This document shows positions 7,524-16,369 of a stretch of DNA of 64,000 nucleotides, one piece after another. Location of the stretch: NCBI GenBank assembly GCA_900542145.1, contig UQMF01000008.1, positions 1-64,000 of the forward strand. The letters run 5' to 3'. This DNA comes from an uncultured Oscillospiraceae bacterium (lineage in GTDB: Bacteria > Bacillota > Clostridia > Oscillospirales > Ruminococcaceae). Numbering within the stretch: the first letter of the stretch is position 1; each line of letters begins with the position of its first letter. The notes beneath the pieces are model-generated. The model was not told the DNA's origin and ran no database searches. It saw nothing but the letters and a program-made list of their open reading frames with translations. The position numbers were made by a program, and so were the translations under genes.

Positions 7524-8640
7524 CCACGCAATTCTCTCGGCGTCATCAAGCCACCGCTGGCTCGAATGTCCGCCGTCTGCTAAACTCTGTGCCGAACTGC
7601 CGGATACATCAAGCGAGTATGCGCAGGAGGGCACGGACGCTCACACTCTCTGCGAACACAGGCTGAAAGCCTTACTCGGCAGAGAAACCACCGACCCAAC
7701 AGAAAACCTCACCTACTACAACGAGGAGATGGAGCGCTGCGCTGTCGAGTACGCTACATACGCTTATGAGCAGGTCGAGAAAGCAAAATTAGCCTGCAAT
7801 GACCCCATCGTCCTTATCGAACAGAAACTGGATTTCTCTCGGTGGGTTCCGGAGGGTTTTGGCACAGGTGACTGCGTCATCGTGGCTGACGGTACACTTT
7901 CTGTTATAGATTTCAAGTATGGCAAGGGCGTGGAAGTCCTCGCAGAGAATAATCCGCAGATGATGTTGTATGCTCTCGGCGCTCTTGAACTGTTTGACGG
8001 AATATATGACATCTCCGCAGTGAGCATGGCAATATTCCAGCCAAGGCGTGACAACATCAGCGAGTATGCCATTTCCAAGGAAGAACTTCTCCGTTGGGCG
8101 AATGAGGTTCTCGCCCCGACAGCGCAGCTTGCCGCAAATGGCAAGGGAGATTTCAAAGCAGGTGAACATTGTCGCTTCTGCAAGGTCAGAGCGACCTGCC
8201 GGAAACTCGCAGAATACAACCTTGCTCTCGCTCGTTACGATTTTGAACCACCTGCTACGCTTGATAATATCGAAATCGCCGCTATCCTCGCAAAAGCGGA
8301 CGAGCTTGTATCCTGGGTGACTGATGTCAAAGATTTTGCTTTGCGGCAGGCGCTCAGCGGCGTTTCATACGATGGCTTCAAGGTAGTCGAGGGACGCTCT
8401 AATCGCAAGTACACAGATGAGAACGCAGTAGTTGAAGCCGTCAAATCCGCAGGATTTGACCCATATGAACACAGCGTTCTCGGTATCACAGCAATGACCG
8501 CACTTCTCGGAAAGAAAAAATTTACCGAACTGCTCGGTAAGCTTATCGAAAAGCCGCAGGGCAAGCCAACCTTAGTACCAATGTCGGACAAGCGTCCGGC
8601 GATCCATACAGCAAACGAAGATTTCAAGGAGGAAAAATAA
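7513..8640 (+). CDS. DUF2800 phage nuclease-like protein (PD-(D/E)XK type)
   Basis: A 375-aa protein of the DUF2800 family, related to RecB/Cas4-type nucleases. It opens with the family start MPTNHAILSASSSHRWLECP, which fixes ATG 7513 over longer options. Asp and Lys of the nuclease core appear in VIDFKYGKG around residue 135, after an acidic strand with GTGDCVI. A cysteine group (CRFCKVRATC, about residue 220) with an earlier Cys could bind an iron-sulfur cluster, as in Cas4 relatives. It is encoded between the coupled small gene and the DUF2815 ssDNA-binding gene, the usual replication and recombination module of these phages. Confidence 0.85.
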   Translation: MPTNHAILSASSSHRWLECPPSAKLCAELPDTSSEYAQEGTDAHTLCEHRLKALLGRETTDPTENLTYYNEEMERCAVEYATYAYEQVEKAKLACNDPIVLIEQKLDFSRWVPEGFGTGDCVIVADGTLSVIDFKYGKGVEVLAENNPQMMLYALGALELFDGIYDISAVSMAIFQPRRDNISEYAISKEELLRWANEVLAPTAQLAANGKGDFKAGEHCRFCKVRATCRKLAEYNLALARYDFEPPATLDNIEIAAILAKADELVSWVTDVKDFALRQALSGVSYDGFKVVEGRSNRKYTDENAVVEAVKSAGFDPYEHSVLGITAMTALLGKKKFTELLGKLIEKPQGKPTLVPMSDKRPAIHTANEDFKEEK

Positions 8641-8641
8641 T

Positions 8642-9205
8642 ATGGCAAAGTTTGTAAATCCCACAAAGGTAATCACAGGTCCTAACACCAGATGGAGTTA
8701 TGCTAATATCTGGGAGCCAAAATCTATCAACGGCGGCGCACCGAAGTTCAGTGTATCACTTATCATTCCGAAGTCAGATACCAAGACGGTAGAGAAGATC
8801 AAGGTGGCTATCGAAGTGGCTTACAAGGAGGGCGAGTCCAAGCTCAAGGGCAACGGTCGCTCCGTTCCTGCGCTTTCCGCAATCAAGAATCCGCTACGTG
8901 ACGGCGATACAGAGCGCCCCGATGATGAAGCGTACGCAAACAGCTATTTCATCAACGCTAATTCTGCGACCGCTCCCGGTATCGTTGACGCTAATTGCAG
9001 CCCCATTCTGGAGCGCAGCGAGGTTTACAGCGGCGTGTACGGCAGAGCGTCCATCTCATTCTACGCATTCAACTCCAATGGCAACAAGGGTATCGCCTGC
9101 GGTCTGAATAATCTTCAGAAGATACGCGATGGAGAGCCGCTTGGCGGCAGAACCCGTGCAGAGGACGATTTTGCCACAGATGATGACGATGATTTTCTGT
9201 CTTGA
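8642..9205 (+). CDS. DUF2815 protein, gp2.5-like single-stranded DNA-binding protein
   Basis: The 187-aa product fits DUF2815, a family related to the T7 gp2.5 single-strand binding fold. It starts one base after the nuclease stop and is led by AAGGAGG overlapping the upstream gene end. The C-terminus is strongly acidic (DDDDDFLS), as in most SSB proteins, where such a tail recruits partners. With the polymerase and the DUF2800 nuclease it forms the core of the phage replication genes. Confidence 0.85.
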   Translation: MAKFVNPTKVITGPNTRWSYANIWEPKSINGGAPKFSVSLIIPKSDTKTVEKIKVAIEVAYKEGESKLKGNGRSVPALSAIKNPLRDGDTERPDDEAYANSYFINANSATAPGIVDANCSPILERSEVYSGVYGRASISFYAFNSNGNKGIACGLNNLQKIRDGEPLGGRTRAEDDFATDDDDDFLS

Positions 9206-9216
9206 GGAGATACACG

Positions 9217-9354
9217 ATGATGACAACTGAAAGCATTTTGCTTGCTATCTGCTTTGGATATGTGCTTGGAGATACACTTTCTAAGCTGGTCGTAGTTGTT
9301 TCTGATGTTGTCAGGAGCATTAAGCGCCGCAAGCAAACTAAAACTGGCAAGTAA
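9217..9354 (+). CDS. Small single-span membrane peptide
   Basis: A 45-aa frame from ATG 9217 (or ATG 9220), behind TTGAGGAGA at 9202-9210. It has one long hydrophobic stretch (about residues 6-30) and a strongly basic end, suggesting a membrane-anchored peptide with its C-terminus inside. It fills the gap between the ssDNA-binding and polymerase genes. I know no function. The good ribosome site and the placement support it as a real gene. Confidence 0.55.
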   Translation: MMTTESILLAICFGYVLGDTLSKLVVVVSDVVRSIKRRKQTKTGK

Positions 9355-9403
9355 TACAAACAGGGCGGCAGGAGCTATCTTGCCGCCTATTTTGAGGTGA
9401 ACT

Positions 9404-11353
9404 ATGGATAAAATTAAAACACTGTCGATTGACCTTGAAACATTCAGTGATGTTGACCTTGCAAAATGCGGTGTTTACAGATATGTTGAATCGCCTGTAT
9501 TTGAGATACTGCTGTTCGGAGTTTCAGTGAACGGCGGCGATGTTGTGGTGTACGACCTTGTGCAGGGTGAGAAAATACCTGCAGAAATTCTCGCTGCGCT
9601 GACTGACAACAGCATTATTAAATGGGCGTTCAACGCGACCTTTGAAAGAGTGTGTCTGTCAAAGTATCTCGGATTGCCGTCTGGAAAGTATCTCGACCCG
9701 ACTTCGTGGAGATGTTCGATGGTGTGGTCTGCATATATGGGACTTCCGTTGTCGCTTGCCGGTGCGGGTGCTGTTCTGGGCTTATCGGAGCAGAAGCTGA
9801 AAGAGGGCAAAGACCTCATCAAGTATTTCTGCCTCCCCTGCGCAGCTACCAAGACAAATGGCGGCAGAACAAGAAATCTTCCCGAACACGCTCCGGAGAA
9901 ATGGGCGCAATTCAAGGCGTACAACAAGCGCGATGTCGAGGTTGAAATGTCTACTCAGGACAAATTGCGGAAGTTCCCCGTGCCTGATTTCGTGTGGGAG
10001 GAATACTGCCTTGACCAGCAGATTAACGACCGTGGAATTGCCCTCGATATGGCTGTTGTGGATAACGCAATACGATTTGATGAGCGTTCAAAGGCGCTGC
10101 TCTCATCAAAAATGCAGGAACTTACTTCGCTCGAAAATCCGAACTCGGTTCAGCAGATGAAGCAGTGGCTTTCGGAGAACGGACTTGAAACAGACACTCT
10201 CGGTAAGAAAGCTGTTTCCGAATTGCTGAAAACCGCACCGCCGCAGCTTGCAGAGGTTCTGGAACTCCGTCAGCAGCTTGCCAAATCATCGGTGAAAAAG
10301 TACCAGGCTATGAGGAACGCTGTCTGCTCCGATGGACGGGCGCACGGAATGTTTCAGTTTTACGGCGCAAACCGTTCCGGCAGATGGGCGGGTCGGCTGA
10401 TACAGTTACAGAACCTCCCGCAGAACCATATTCCCGACCTTAAACAGGCTCGTGAGCTTGTAAAAAGCGGCAACTATGAAGCCATGGAACTGCTGTACGA
10501 TGATATTCCGGACACGCTTTCGCAGCTTATCCGCACGGCATTTGTTCCGAAATTGGGAATGAAATTCGTGGTTTCAGATTTTTCAGCAATAGAGGCAAGA
10601 GTGCTGTCCTGGTTTGCCGGAGAACAGTGGCGGCTTGACGTGTTCAAGTCCGGCGGAGATATCTATTGTGCGTCCGCTTCGCAGATGTTCCGTGTTCCTG
10701 TTGAGAAACACGGCGTTAACGGTCATCTGCGACAGAAAGGTAAAATTGCAGAGCTGGCGCTCGGTTACGGAGGTTCAGTTGGCGCTCTGAAAGCTATGGG
10801 CGCATTGGAGATGGGGTTGTCGGAAGATGAATTACAGCCGCTTGTGGATATGTGGCGCAGTTCCAACCCGAATATAGTTCGGTTCTGGTGGGAAGTCGAC
10901 CGCTGCGTGAAGGATACAATACGACAAAGGCTTCGCACAGATACACATGGCATTCAGTTTGAATATCAGAGCGGAATGCTGTTCATCACGCTGCCGAGCG
11001 GCAGACGGCTTTCCTACGTCAAGCCCCGTATCGGCGAGAATAAGTTCGGCGGCGAATCCGTCACTTACGAGGGTGTTGGCACAACGAAGAAGTGGGAGCG
11101 CATTGAAAGCTACGGTCCTAAGTTCGTGGAGAACATCGTTCAGGCGGTCAGCCGGGATATTCTCTGCTATGCTATGCGGACGCTGCGGAATTATCGTATC
11201 TGCGGTCATGTTCACGATGAACTTATCATCGAATGTCCGATAGATACGAATGTATCTGAAATCTGTGAGATGATGGGTATAACTCCGCCTTGGGCAGAGG
11301 GGCTTCCGCTCCGTGCTGATGGGTATGAGTGCAGCTTTTACAAAAAAGATTGA
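9404..11353 (+). CDS. Phage family A DNA polymerase with 3'-5' exonuclease domain
   Basis: The 649-aa polymerase keeps all main motifs. Exonuclease motif DxE is at Asp10 and Glu12 (SIDLETF). Polymerase motif A is SDFSAIEAR with catalytic Asp392, motif B is RQKGKIAELALGYGG from Arg443, and motif C is VHDELI with His604 and Asp605. The ribosome site is TTTTGAGG before ATG 9404. It replicates phage DNA. The helicase, primase and terminase genes that normally follow such polymerases are missing on the right, where a small gene and recombinases come instead, so this module too is reduced. Confidence 0.95.
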   Translation: MDKIKTLSIDLETFSDVDLAKCGVYRYVESPVFEILLFGVSVNGGDVVVYDLVQGEKIPAEILAALTDNSIIKWAFNATFERVCLSKYLGLPSGKYLDPTSWRCSMVWSAYMGLPLSLAGAGAVLGLSEQKLKEGKDLIKYFCLPCAATKTNGGRTRNLPEHAPEKWAQFKAYNKRDVEVEMSTQDKLRKFPVPDFVWEEYCLDQQINDRGIALDMAVVDNAIRFDERSKALLSSKMQELTSLENPNSVQQMKQWLSENGLETDTLGKKAVSELLKTAPPQLAEVLELRQQLAKSSVKKYQAMRNAVCSDGRAHGMFQFYGANRSGRWAGRLIQLQNLPQNHIPDLKQARELVKSGNYEAMELLYDDIPDTLSQLIRTAFVPKLGMKFVVSDFSAIEARVLSWFAGEQWRLDVFKSGGDIYCASASQMFRVPVEKHGVNGHLRQKGKIAELALGYGGSVGALKAMGALEMGLSEDELQPLVDMWRSSNPNIVRFWWEVDRCVKDTIRQRLRTDTHGIQFEYQSGMLFITLPSGRRLSYVKPRIGENKFGGESVTYEGVGTTKKWERIESYGPKFVENIVQAVSRDILCYAMRTLRNYRICGHVHDELIIECPIDTNVSEICEMMGITPPWAEGLPLRADGYECSFYKKD

Positions 11354-11368
11354 GGTAATATGTCCAAG

Positions 11369-11404
11369 AACACCTTCTGCCAAGGCTATAAGGCAGGAGG
11401 TGTT
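11369..11404 (+). promoter_or_regulatory. Hairpin covering the ribosome site of the next gene (repeat copy 2)
   Basis: AACACCTTCTGCC (11369-11381) can pair with GGCAGGAGGTGTT (11392-11404) over 13 positions, one of them a G-T wobble. The 3' arm contains the GGAGG of the gene at 11408. The loop and inner arms hold the repeat CCAAGGCTATAAGGCAG (11380-11396), shared with 6939-6955. This suggests translational control of the small gene; the effector is unknown. Confidence 0.6.
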
Positions 11405-11407
11405 TTC

Positions 11408-11677
11408 ATGTATAACAATTTTACGACCCGCATGAATGAGGTAGAGAAAAACGCTGAAAATCTGCCTGTCAGAACCGAACCCGATATACAAGCAATTTCA
11501 AAACAGATTACGCAGGAAGAAATTCAGCGTGATTTTGATTACTATATGGCGCAGTGCATAGCAGAAAAGCTGAAATCCATGGGTCTTATCACAGTTGACG
11601 AATTCGACAAACTGACCGCTCTTAACCGCCGTACTTTTTTACCTATGAATGTCGAGATATTACCGAAAATACGTTGA
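11408..11677 (+). CDS. Small SHOCT-like accessory protein of the recombinase module
   Basis: The 89-aa protein ends in a helical segment AEKLKSMGLITVDEFDKL, like the SHOCT-type short motif, followed by a basic tail. Small genes of this type commonly precede serine recombinase gene sets in Clostridia. ATG 11408 is used because AGGAGG lies at 11395-11400; an in-frame ATG at 11360 would translate through the hairpin and is less likely. The role is unknown; a part in recombinase control or DNA binding is only suggested by position. Confidence 0.6.
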   Translation: MYNNFTTRMNEVEKNAENLPVRTEPDIQAISKQITQEEIQRDFDYYMAQCIAEKLKSMGLITVDEFDKLTALNRRTFLPMNVEILPKIR

Positions 11678-11728
11678 TTATATCTCGGTTTAGAGTTAAT
11701 ATGTCAACACTGAAGAGAGGTGAAAAAA

Positions 11729-13294
11729 GTGAAAACTGTAACAAAAATCGAATCCAACCAACGTACTGCGGGCTCTGAGAAAAAGCTCCGTGTTGCGGCA
11801 TACTGCCGTGTGTCGACAGGTTCTGACGATCAGCTTGAAAGCCTTGCTGAACAGAAAAAGCACTATGAAACCTACATTCAGGCGCATGAAAACTGGGATT
11901 TCGCAGGACTGTACTATGATGAGGGGATAAGCGGTACTAAAAAGGAAAAGCGCTCTGAACTTATGCGGCTGCTTTCCGATTGCGAAGCGGGTCAAATCGA
12001 CTTTATCATCACAAAGTCCATAAGCCGATTTGCGAGAAATACAACTGACTGCCTTGAAATGGTGCGAAAGCTGCTTGCAATAAATGTAGCAATATATTTT
12101 GAAAAGGAGAATATCAACACCACTTCAATGGAAAGCGAGCTGGTGCTTGCGGTTCTCAGCAGCCTTGCAGAGAACGAATCAGTGTCAATATCCGGTAACG
12201 AAAAGTGGTCTATAAGACAGCGGTTTCAGAGCGGTACATACAAAATGAATCCACCGCCATACGGCTACCGTTGGAATGGAAAGCGGCTTGAAGTAAACAA
12301 TGAACAAGCGGAAATTGTAAAGCGCATTTTTGCTGAATTCCTCTCGGGAAAAGGAGTAATGCACATTGCGAGAGGGCTGGATTCGGATAAAATTGCTCCT
12401 GCCCGTGGAAAGCACTGGTGTCAATCAAGTATTCTCAGAATTCTGAAAAATGAGAATTACACAGGCAATGCAGTATTTCAGAAAACCTTTACCGATGAGT
12501 CCTTTCGCCGCTGTGTGAATTACGGGCAGTTGGACAAGTACCTTGTTGCTGACCATCACGAGGGAATAATAAGCAAGGAAGATTTCGATGTGGTTGCCGC
12601 CTTGATAGAAAGACACGCTGTGGAAAAGAATGTCACTAAGGGCAGCCACAAGTATCAGCTGCGGTATTGCTTTTCGGGAAAGATAGTCTGCGGTGAGTGC
12701 GGCGCTACGCTAAAGCACAGGACTCACAGGCTTGGTGGTGAAACGTATGAAGCGTGGTGCTGCAGCACTCACATATATAATAAGGAAAGCTGTTCAATGA
12801 AGTTCATCAGGGACGATGACATCAAGCTCGCTTTTGTTACAATGATGAATAAGCTGGTTTTCGGTCACAAGCTGATTTTGAAGCCGTATTTGCTGACATT
12901 ACGCAGTTCGTCAACGGACAGCAGCATTCAGCAAATACAGCAGCTTCGGCTGTTGATCGAACAGAACACGGGTCAGCAGGAAACTCTCACACGGCTTATG
13001 GCGAACGGTTTCATTGATAGGGCGCTTTTCGCTCGAGAATTGAACGCAATAATGGCTCAGACCGATGAATACCGCACTGAAATTGATACGCTCAGCAGTT
13101 CGGTCACGGGCGATGGCGCAAAGCTGAAAGAAACCGAGCGGCTGATAAGGATTGTTGAGCGTGGGAGAATGTTCACAGAATTTGACGCTGACTTGTTTTC
13201 AAAGTTAGTCGACCGCATTTGCGCATTTTCTCGCAATGAAATTGGTTTTGCGCTGAAATGTGGTCTGACGCTCAGAGAAAGGATCGGTGAGTAG
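11729..13294 (+). CDS. Large serine recombinase 1
   Basis: A 521-aa large serine recombinase. The resolvase domain (about residues 15-160) carries the nucleophile serine in YCRVST, and the conserved SRFARN stretch. The recombinase domain with PYGYRW follows, then a zinc-ribbon with CGECG and a late cysteine pair, and a coiled coil after about residue 390. GTG 11729 is the likely start with AGAGAGG at 11714-11720. These enzymes integrate and excise phages and transposons. It overlaps the next gene by eight bases and forms a three-gene set with two more recombinase genes. Confidence 0.93.
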   Translation: MKTVTKIESNQRTAGSEKKLRVAAYCRVSTGSDDQLESLAEQKKHYETYIQAHENWDFAGLYYDEGISGTKKEKRSELMRLLSDCEAGQIDFIITKSISRFARNTTDCLEMVRKLLAINVAIYFEKENINTTSMESELVLAVLSSLAENESVSISGNEKWSIRQRFQSGTYKMNPPPYGYRWNGKRLEVNNEQAEIVKRIFAEFLSGKGVMHIARGLDSDKIAPARGKHWCQSSILRILKNENYTGNAVFQKTFTDESFRRCVNYGQLDKYLVADHHEGIISKEDFDVVAALIERHAVEKNVTKGSHKYQLRYCFSGKIVCGECGATLKHRTHRLGGETYEAWCCSTHIYNKESCSMKFIRDDDIKLAFVTMMNKLVFGHKLILKPYLLTLRSSSTDSSIQQIQQLRLLIEQNTGQQETLTRLMANGFIDRALFARELNAIMAQTDEYRTEIDTLSSSVTGDGAKLKETERLIRIVERGRMFTEFDADLFSKLVDRICAFSRNEIGFALKCGLTLRERIGE

Positions 13295-13721
13295 AGTGGA
13301 GCATATTCCGTACGGCTATCGTATTGAGAACGGAAAAGCGGTGGTTGATGAAACTGCGGCAGGGCAGGTGCGGCAATTATTTGAAAACTACCTCAGCGGC
13401 GATTCGCTGAAAAAAGCGGCCGAAAACGCAGGTATCGCAGGAAATCACGGCACTATCAAACTGATGTTGCTGAACCGCCGCTACTTGGGAGATGACTTTT
13501 ACCCTCCGATAATCAGCGAGGAGATGTTCAATGCTGCAGCAGAGGAGCTTCAAAGCCGTGCCGAACGGCTCGGCAGAAACGGTCATGTAAGAAAAGAACG
13601 GTCGGTGAACGTCCCTGTGCGGTTCACTTTTATAAGCGCAGAGGATTATTTCGAGGGCCCTGTTCAGCAGGCAGAATATATGTATGGATTGATAAAGACA
13701 GAGGTGACGAACATTGAGTAA
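13287..13721 (+). CDS. Recombinase-domain protein without catalytic resolvase domain
   Basis: The 144-aa product begins directly with the recombinase domain (IPYGYRIENGK...) and has no resolvase domain, so no serine nucleophile. The C-terminal part contains LNRRYLGDDFYPPIIS, matching the DNA-binding part of large serine recombinases. GTG 13287 or GTG 13296 may be the start. It lies between two complete recombinase genes with overlaps on both sides, an arrangement seen in clostridial mobile elements, where such a protein may act as directionality or targeting partner. That role is inference. Confidence 0.8.
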   Translation: MSRVEHIPYGYRIENGKAVVDETAAGQVRQLFENYLSGDSLKKAAENAGIAGNHGTIKLMLLNRRYLGDDFYPPIISEEMFNAAAEELQSRAERLGRNGHVRKERSVNVPVRFTFISAEDYFEGPVQQAEYMYGLIKTEVTNIE

Positions 13722-15279
13722 CATAACGATAATCCCGGCAAGACCCCAGCGGGCTAACTCACAGCAGAATGAAACGGAAAAACCAAAGCTTCGTGTGGCT
13801 GCGTACTGCCGCGTCAGCACGGACAGCGATGAGCAAGCGACCAGCTACGAAGCTCAGGTTTCGCATTATACAGAGCAGATCACCCGAAACCCCGAATGGG
13901 CATTTGCGGGTATTTACGCCGATGACGGTATCTCCGGCACGAATACCAAAAAGCGTGAGGAATTCAACCGTATGATAGCAGACTGCATGGACGGCAAAAT
14001 CGACATGATTATCACAAAGTCCATCAGCCGATTTGCCAGAAATACGCTTGACTGCCTTAAATACATACGTCAGCTTAAGGAGCGTAATATTCCCGTATTC
14101 TTCGAGAAAGAGAACATCAACACCCTGGACGCAAAGGGCGAGGTTTTGCTTACGATAATGGCTTCGCTTGCACAGCAGGAATCTCAGTCGCTCAGTCAGA
14201 ATGTGAAACTGGGCTTGCAGTTCCGCTATCAGCGGGGAGAGGTGCAAGTGAACCACAGCCGTTTTCTTGGCTACACCAAGGACGAGAACGGCAGGCTTGT
14301 GATCGACCCGGAGCAGGCAGAGGTGGTGCGGAGAATCTACCGTGAATACCTTGACGGTTACAGCACCGACAAAATCGCCACCGGTCTGGAGCGTGACGGC
14401 ATACTCACCGGCGCAGGAAATCCACGTTGGCATACAAGCACGGTTGCAAAGATACTGCGCAACGAAAAGTATATGGGTGATGCGCTCCTGCAAAAGACCT
14501 ACACGGTGGATTATCTTTCCAAAAAGCGCATAAAGAACAACGGAATAATGCCGCAGTATTATGTTGAGAACGACCACGAGGCGATAATTCCTAAAGAGAT
14601 TTTTATGCGGGTGCAGGACGAACTTGTTCGCCGCAGGCTTGTAAAGGTCAGCCCGAATGGAAGAAAGCACGGTTTCAGAAGTAATCATGTGTTTTCTCAG
14701 ATGATAGTCTGCGGGGAGTGCGGCGAGCTGTTTCGCCGTGTTCACTGGAACAATCATGGCTGCCGGTCCATCGTCTGGCGGTGTCTTAGTCGTTTGCAGC
14801 CTACATGTGTGATTTGCCATGCCCGTACGGTAAACGAAGAAGTGCTGAAAAATGTGGTCGTGCAGGCATTCAACGAAATGCTCGGCAGCAGGAGTACCTA
14901 TCAGAAGCGGCTTCGTGACAATCTTGCAACGGTGCTTCGTGGGTATGAAGATGAGCAGGCTCTGGAGATAGACAAGCGGTTGGCTGAACTTCAGCAGGAG
15001 CTTATAAACCACGCTTCCCGCAAGGAGAACTACAACGACATTGCCGATGAGATATTCCGACTTCGTGAGATGAAACAGAAGAACTTCACCGACACCGCCG
15101 TCCGTGATGAACAGGTCAAGCGTATAAATGAGCTGAACGAGTTCATTGAGCAGCAGGATTCTGAGCTTACCGAGTTTGATGAGAGCCTTGCCCGGCGGTG
15201 GCTTAAGGAGATTGTCGTCTGGGAAGACAATTGTACTGTTGAATTGAAATCTGGAATTAAGGTCGAAGTTGAAAGATAA
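13714..15279 (+). CDS. Large serine recombinase 2
   Basis: A second 521-aa large serine recombinase, related to but clearly different from the first. It has YCRVST with the nucleophile serine near residue 35, SRFARNT, a recombinase domain, a zinc-ribbon (VCGECG and later cysteines) and a C-terminal coiled coil (about residues 405-490). The start appears to be TTG 13714, with GAGGTG at 13701-13706. It is the last gene of the prophage on this side, so the right attachment site should lie close to 15280-15400, but I cannot see a core without the left end. Confidence 0.93.
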   Translation: MSNITIIPARPQRANSQQNETEKPKLRVAAYCRVSTDSDEQATSYEAQVSHYTEQITRNPEWAFAGIYADDGISGTNTKKREEFNRMIADCMDGKIDMIITKSISRFARNTLDCLKYIRQLKERNIPVFFEKENINTLDAKGEVLLTIMASLAQQESQSLSQNVKLGLQFRYQRGEVQVNHSRFLGYTKDENGRLVIDPEQAEVVRRIYREYLDGYSTDKIATGLERDGILTGAGNPRWHTSTVAKILRNEKYMGDALLQKTYTVDYLSKKRIKNNGIMPQYYVENDHEAIIPKEIFMRVQDELVRRRLVKVSPNGRKHGFRSNHVFSQMIVCGECGELFRRVHWNNHGCRSIVWRCLSRLQPTCVICHARTVNEEVLKNVVVQAFNEMLGSRSTYQKRLRDNLATVLRGYEDEQALEIDKRLAELQQELINHASRKENYNDIADEIFRLREMKQKNFTDTAVRDEQVKRINELNEFIEQQDSELTEFDESLARRWLKEIVVWEDNCTVELKSGIKVEVER

Positions 15280-15396
15280 ACAGGGTCTGAAAAAATAACT
15301 GTGCAAACGCGAATAAACCCGAAAAACATACCAAAGCTAAAAATGCAGCAAAACAAGGCAACGTTGGAGAGCGCCCCGATGCAGCTGCAAGATATT

Positions 15397-15618
15397 CTAC
15401 TTCACCGGTATCTTTCGGCGGATAAACTCCGGGAGTGTGAGGTGACCTCCCCCAGTGTGGGAGGCAAATCTATGTTCAGAATTGTAGTTGAGCGGAACAC
15501 TTTGACTGTAATCACCAATCAATACACCGCAGAGCTCGCCCTCATAGCCATATAGGTCATTAAGTGAAAACTGCAGTTCTTCACTGGTTTTTTGTTCCTT
15601 GCGTAAATGATCACGTTT
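15397..15618 (-). pseudogene. Decayed reading frame at the prophage border
   Basis: The 361 bases between the recombinase and the first phosphoesterase contain no clear gene. On the minus strand 74 codons are open between TGA at 15619-15621 and TAG at 15397-15399, with no start codon. The translation (for example FSLNDLYGYEGELCGV and HTGGGHLTLPEF) looks like protein rather than random sequence, but I do not recognise it. A competing plus-strand frame at 15301-15555 looks less natural. It may be the rest of a host gene cut by the prophage. Confidence 0.3.
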
Positions 15619-15640
15619 TCACAATATTTTCTTCCCAAAG

Positions 15641-16333
15641 TCACGCATAATATTCTTCGAACGTATCAAGGCACAGGCACCCTAGGCGTCCTTTCGGGTA
15701 GCACGCGCCGCAGTCTATAAAGATATTCCTGCCGTTCTTATAGATTTCTGGCTTTCCCGAGAAATACGGCGTAGGAGTATGCCCCATAACCGTAAATATG
15801 CTATTGTCGTCAAAATACTGCTGCGATGGGTCGGGTCGGCAGGAAAGCAAGTCGTCGTCCGTGTATTCGCTTAATTTCTTTCCAGGCTTGTAATTTCCAA
15901 GCCCAGCGTGAACAAGCACAAAAGATTTATCTCCGACATCGACTGTTTCTAACAATGTGAATTCTTTAAGATAATCAATAACTTTTCTTCTCTGGCGGGA
16001 GTCGAGTTTGCAAAAGTCTGAAAGCGTAGTCTTTCCGGTGTCACTGATCCACACCTGAAGCACCTGTGAAAGTTTGCCATCAAGCCCGCCGCTTTTCTCA
16101 AGTATTTTATCTATTTTCGGAAGCAGTTCCAGAGCAATTAAGTCATGATTCCCCATAAGAGGATACACATTTGGACGGCTCATCATGTCAAGCAATACCT
16201 TCATAGGCGCTTCTCCACGATCCACTACATCGCCTATCACATAAAGGATATCGCTTTCTTTAAAGTCAATTTTGCGAAGAATTTCTTCGTATTTATCGTG
16301 CATTCCGTGAATATCGCTTATAACATAAGTCAT
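15641..16333 (-). CDS. PPP-type metallophosphoesterase (protein phosphatase / Ap4A hydrolase-like)
   Basis: The 230-aa enzyme has all metal-binding motifs of the PPP family: SDIHG at residues 6-10, GDVVDRG near 34-40, GNHD near 61-64, VHAG in the second half and GHTP near 185. Members remove phosphate from proteins or split dinucleoside polyphosphates; the substrate cannot be told here. A ribosome site AAAGGGGG precedes ATG 16333. It is the last gene of a minus-strand group with a second, distinct phosphoesterase 36 bases upstream. Confidence 0.88.
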   Translation of the reverse strand: MTYVISDIHGMHDKYEEILRKIDFKESDILYVIGDVVDRGEAPMKVLLDMMSRPNVYPLMGNHDLIALELLPKIDKILEKSGGLDGKLSQVLQVWISDTGKTTLSDFCKLDSRQRRKVIDYLKEFTLLETVDVGDKSFVLVHAGLGNYKPGKKLSEYTDDDLLSCRPDPSQQYFDDNSIFTVMGHTPTPYFSGKPEIYKNGRNIFIDCGACYPKGRLGCLCLDTFEEYYA

Positions 16334-16369
16334 AAGAAAATCCCCCTTTATTCGCTTGTTCCTTAAGCC

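Noticed and set aside
11360..11407. Upstream ATG at 11360 as start of the SHOCT-like gene
   Set aside because: It would translate through a strong hairpin, while ATG 11408 has a full AGGAGG site at proper distance. Not fully excluded.
13759..15306. 515-codon minus-strand open frame opposite serine recombinase 2
   Set aside because: The plus strand encodes a complete recombinase with all motifs; the antisense frame results from codon bias.
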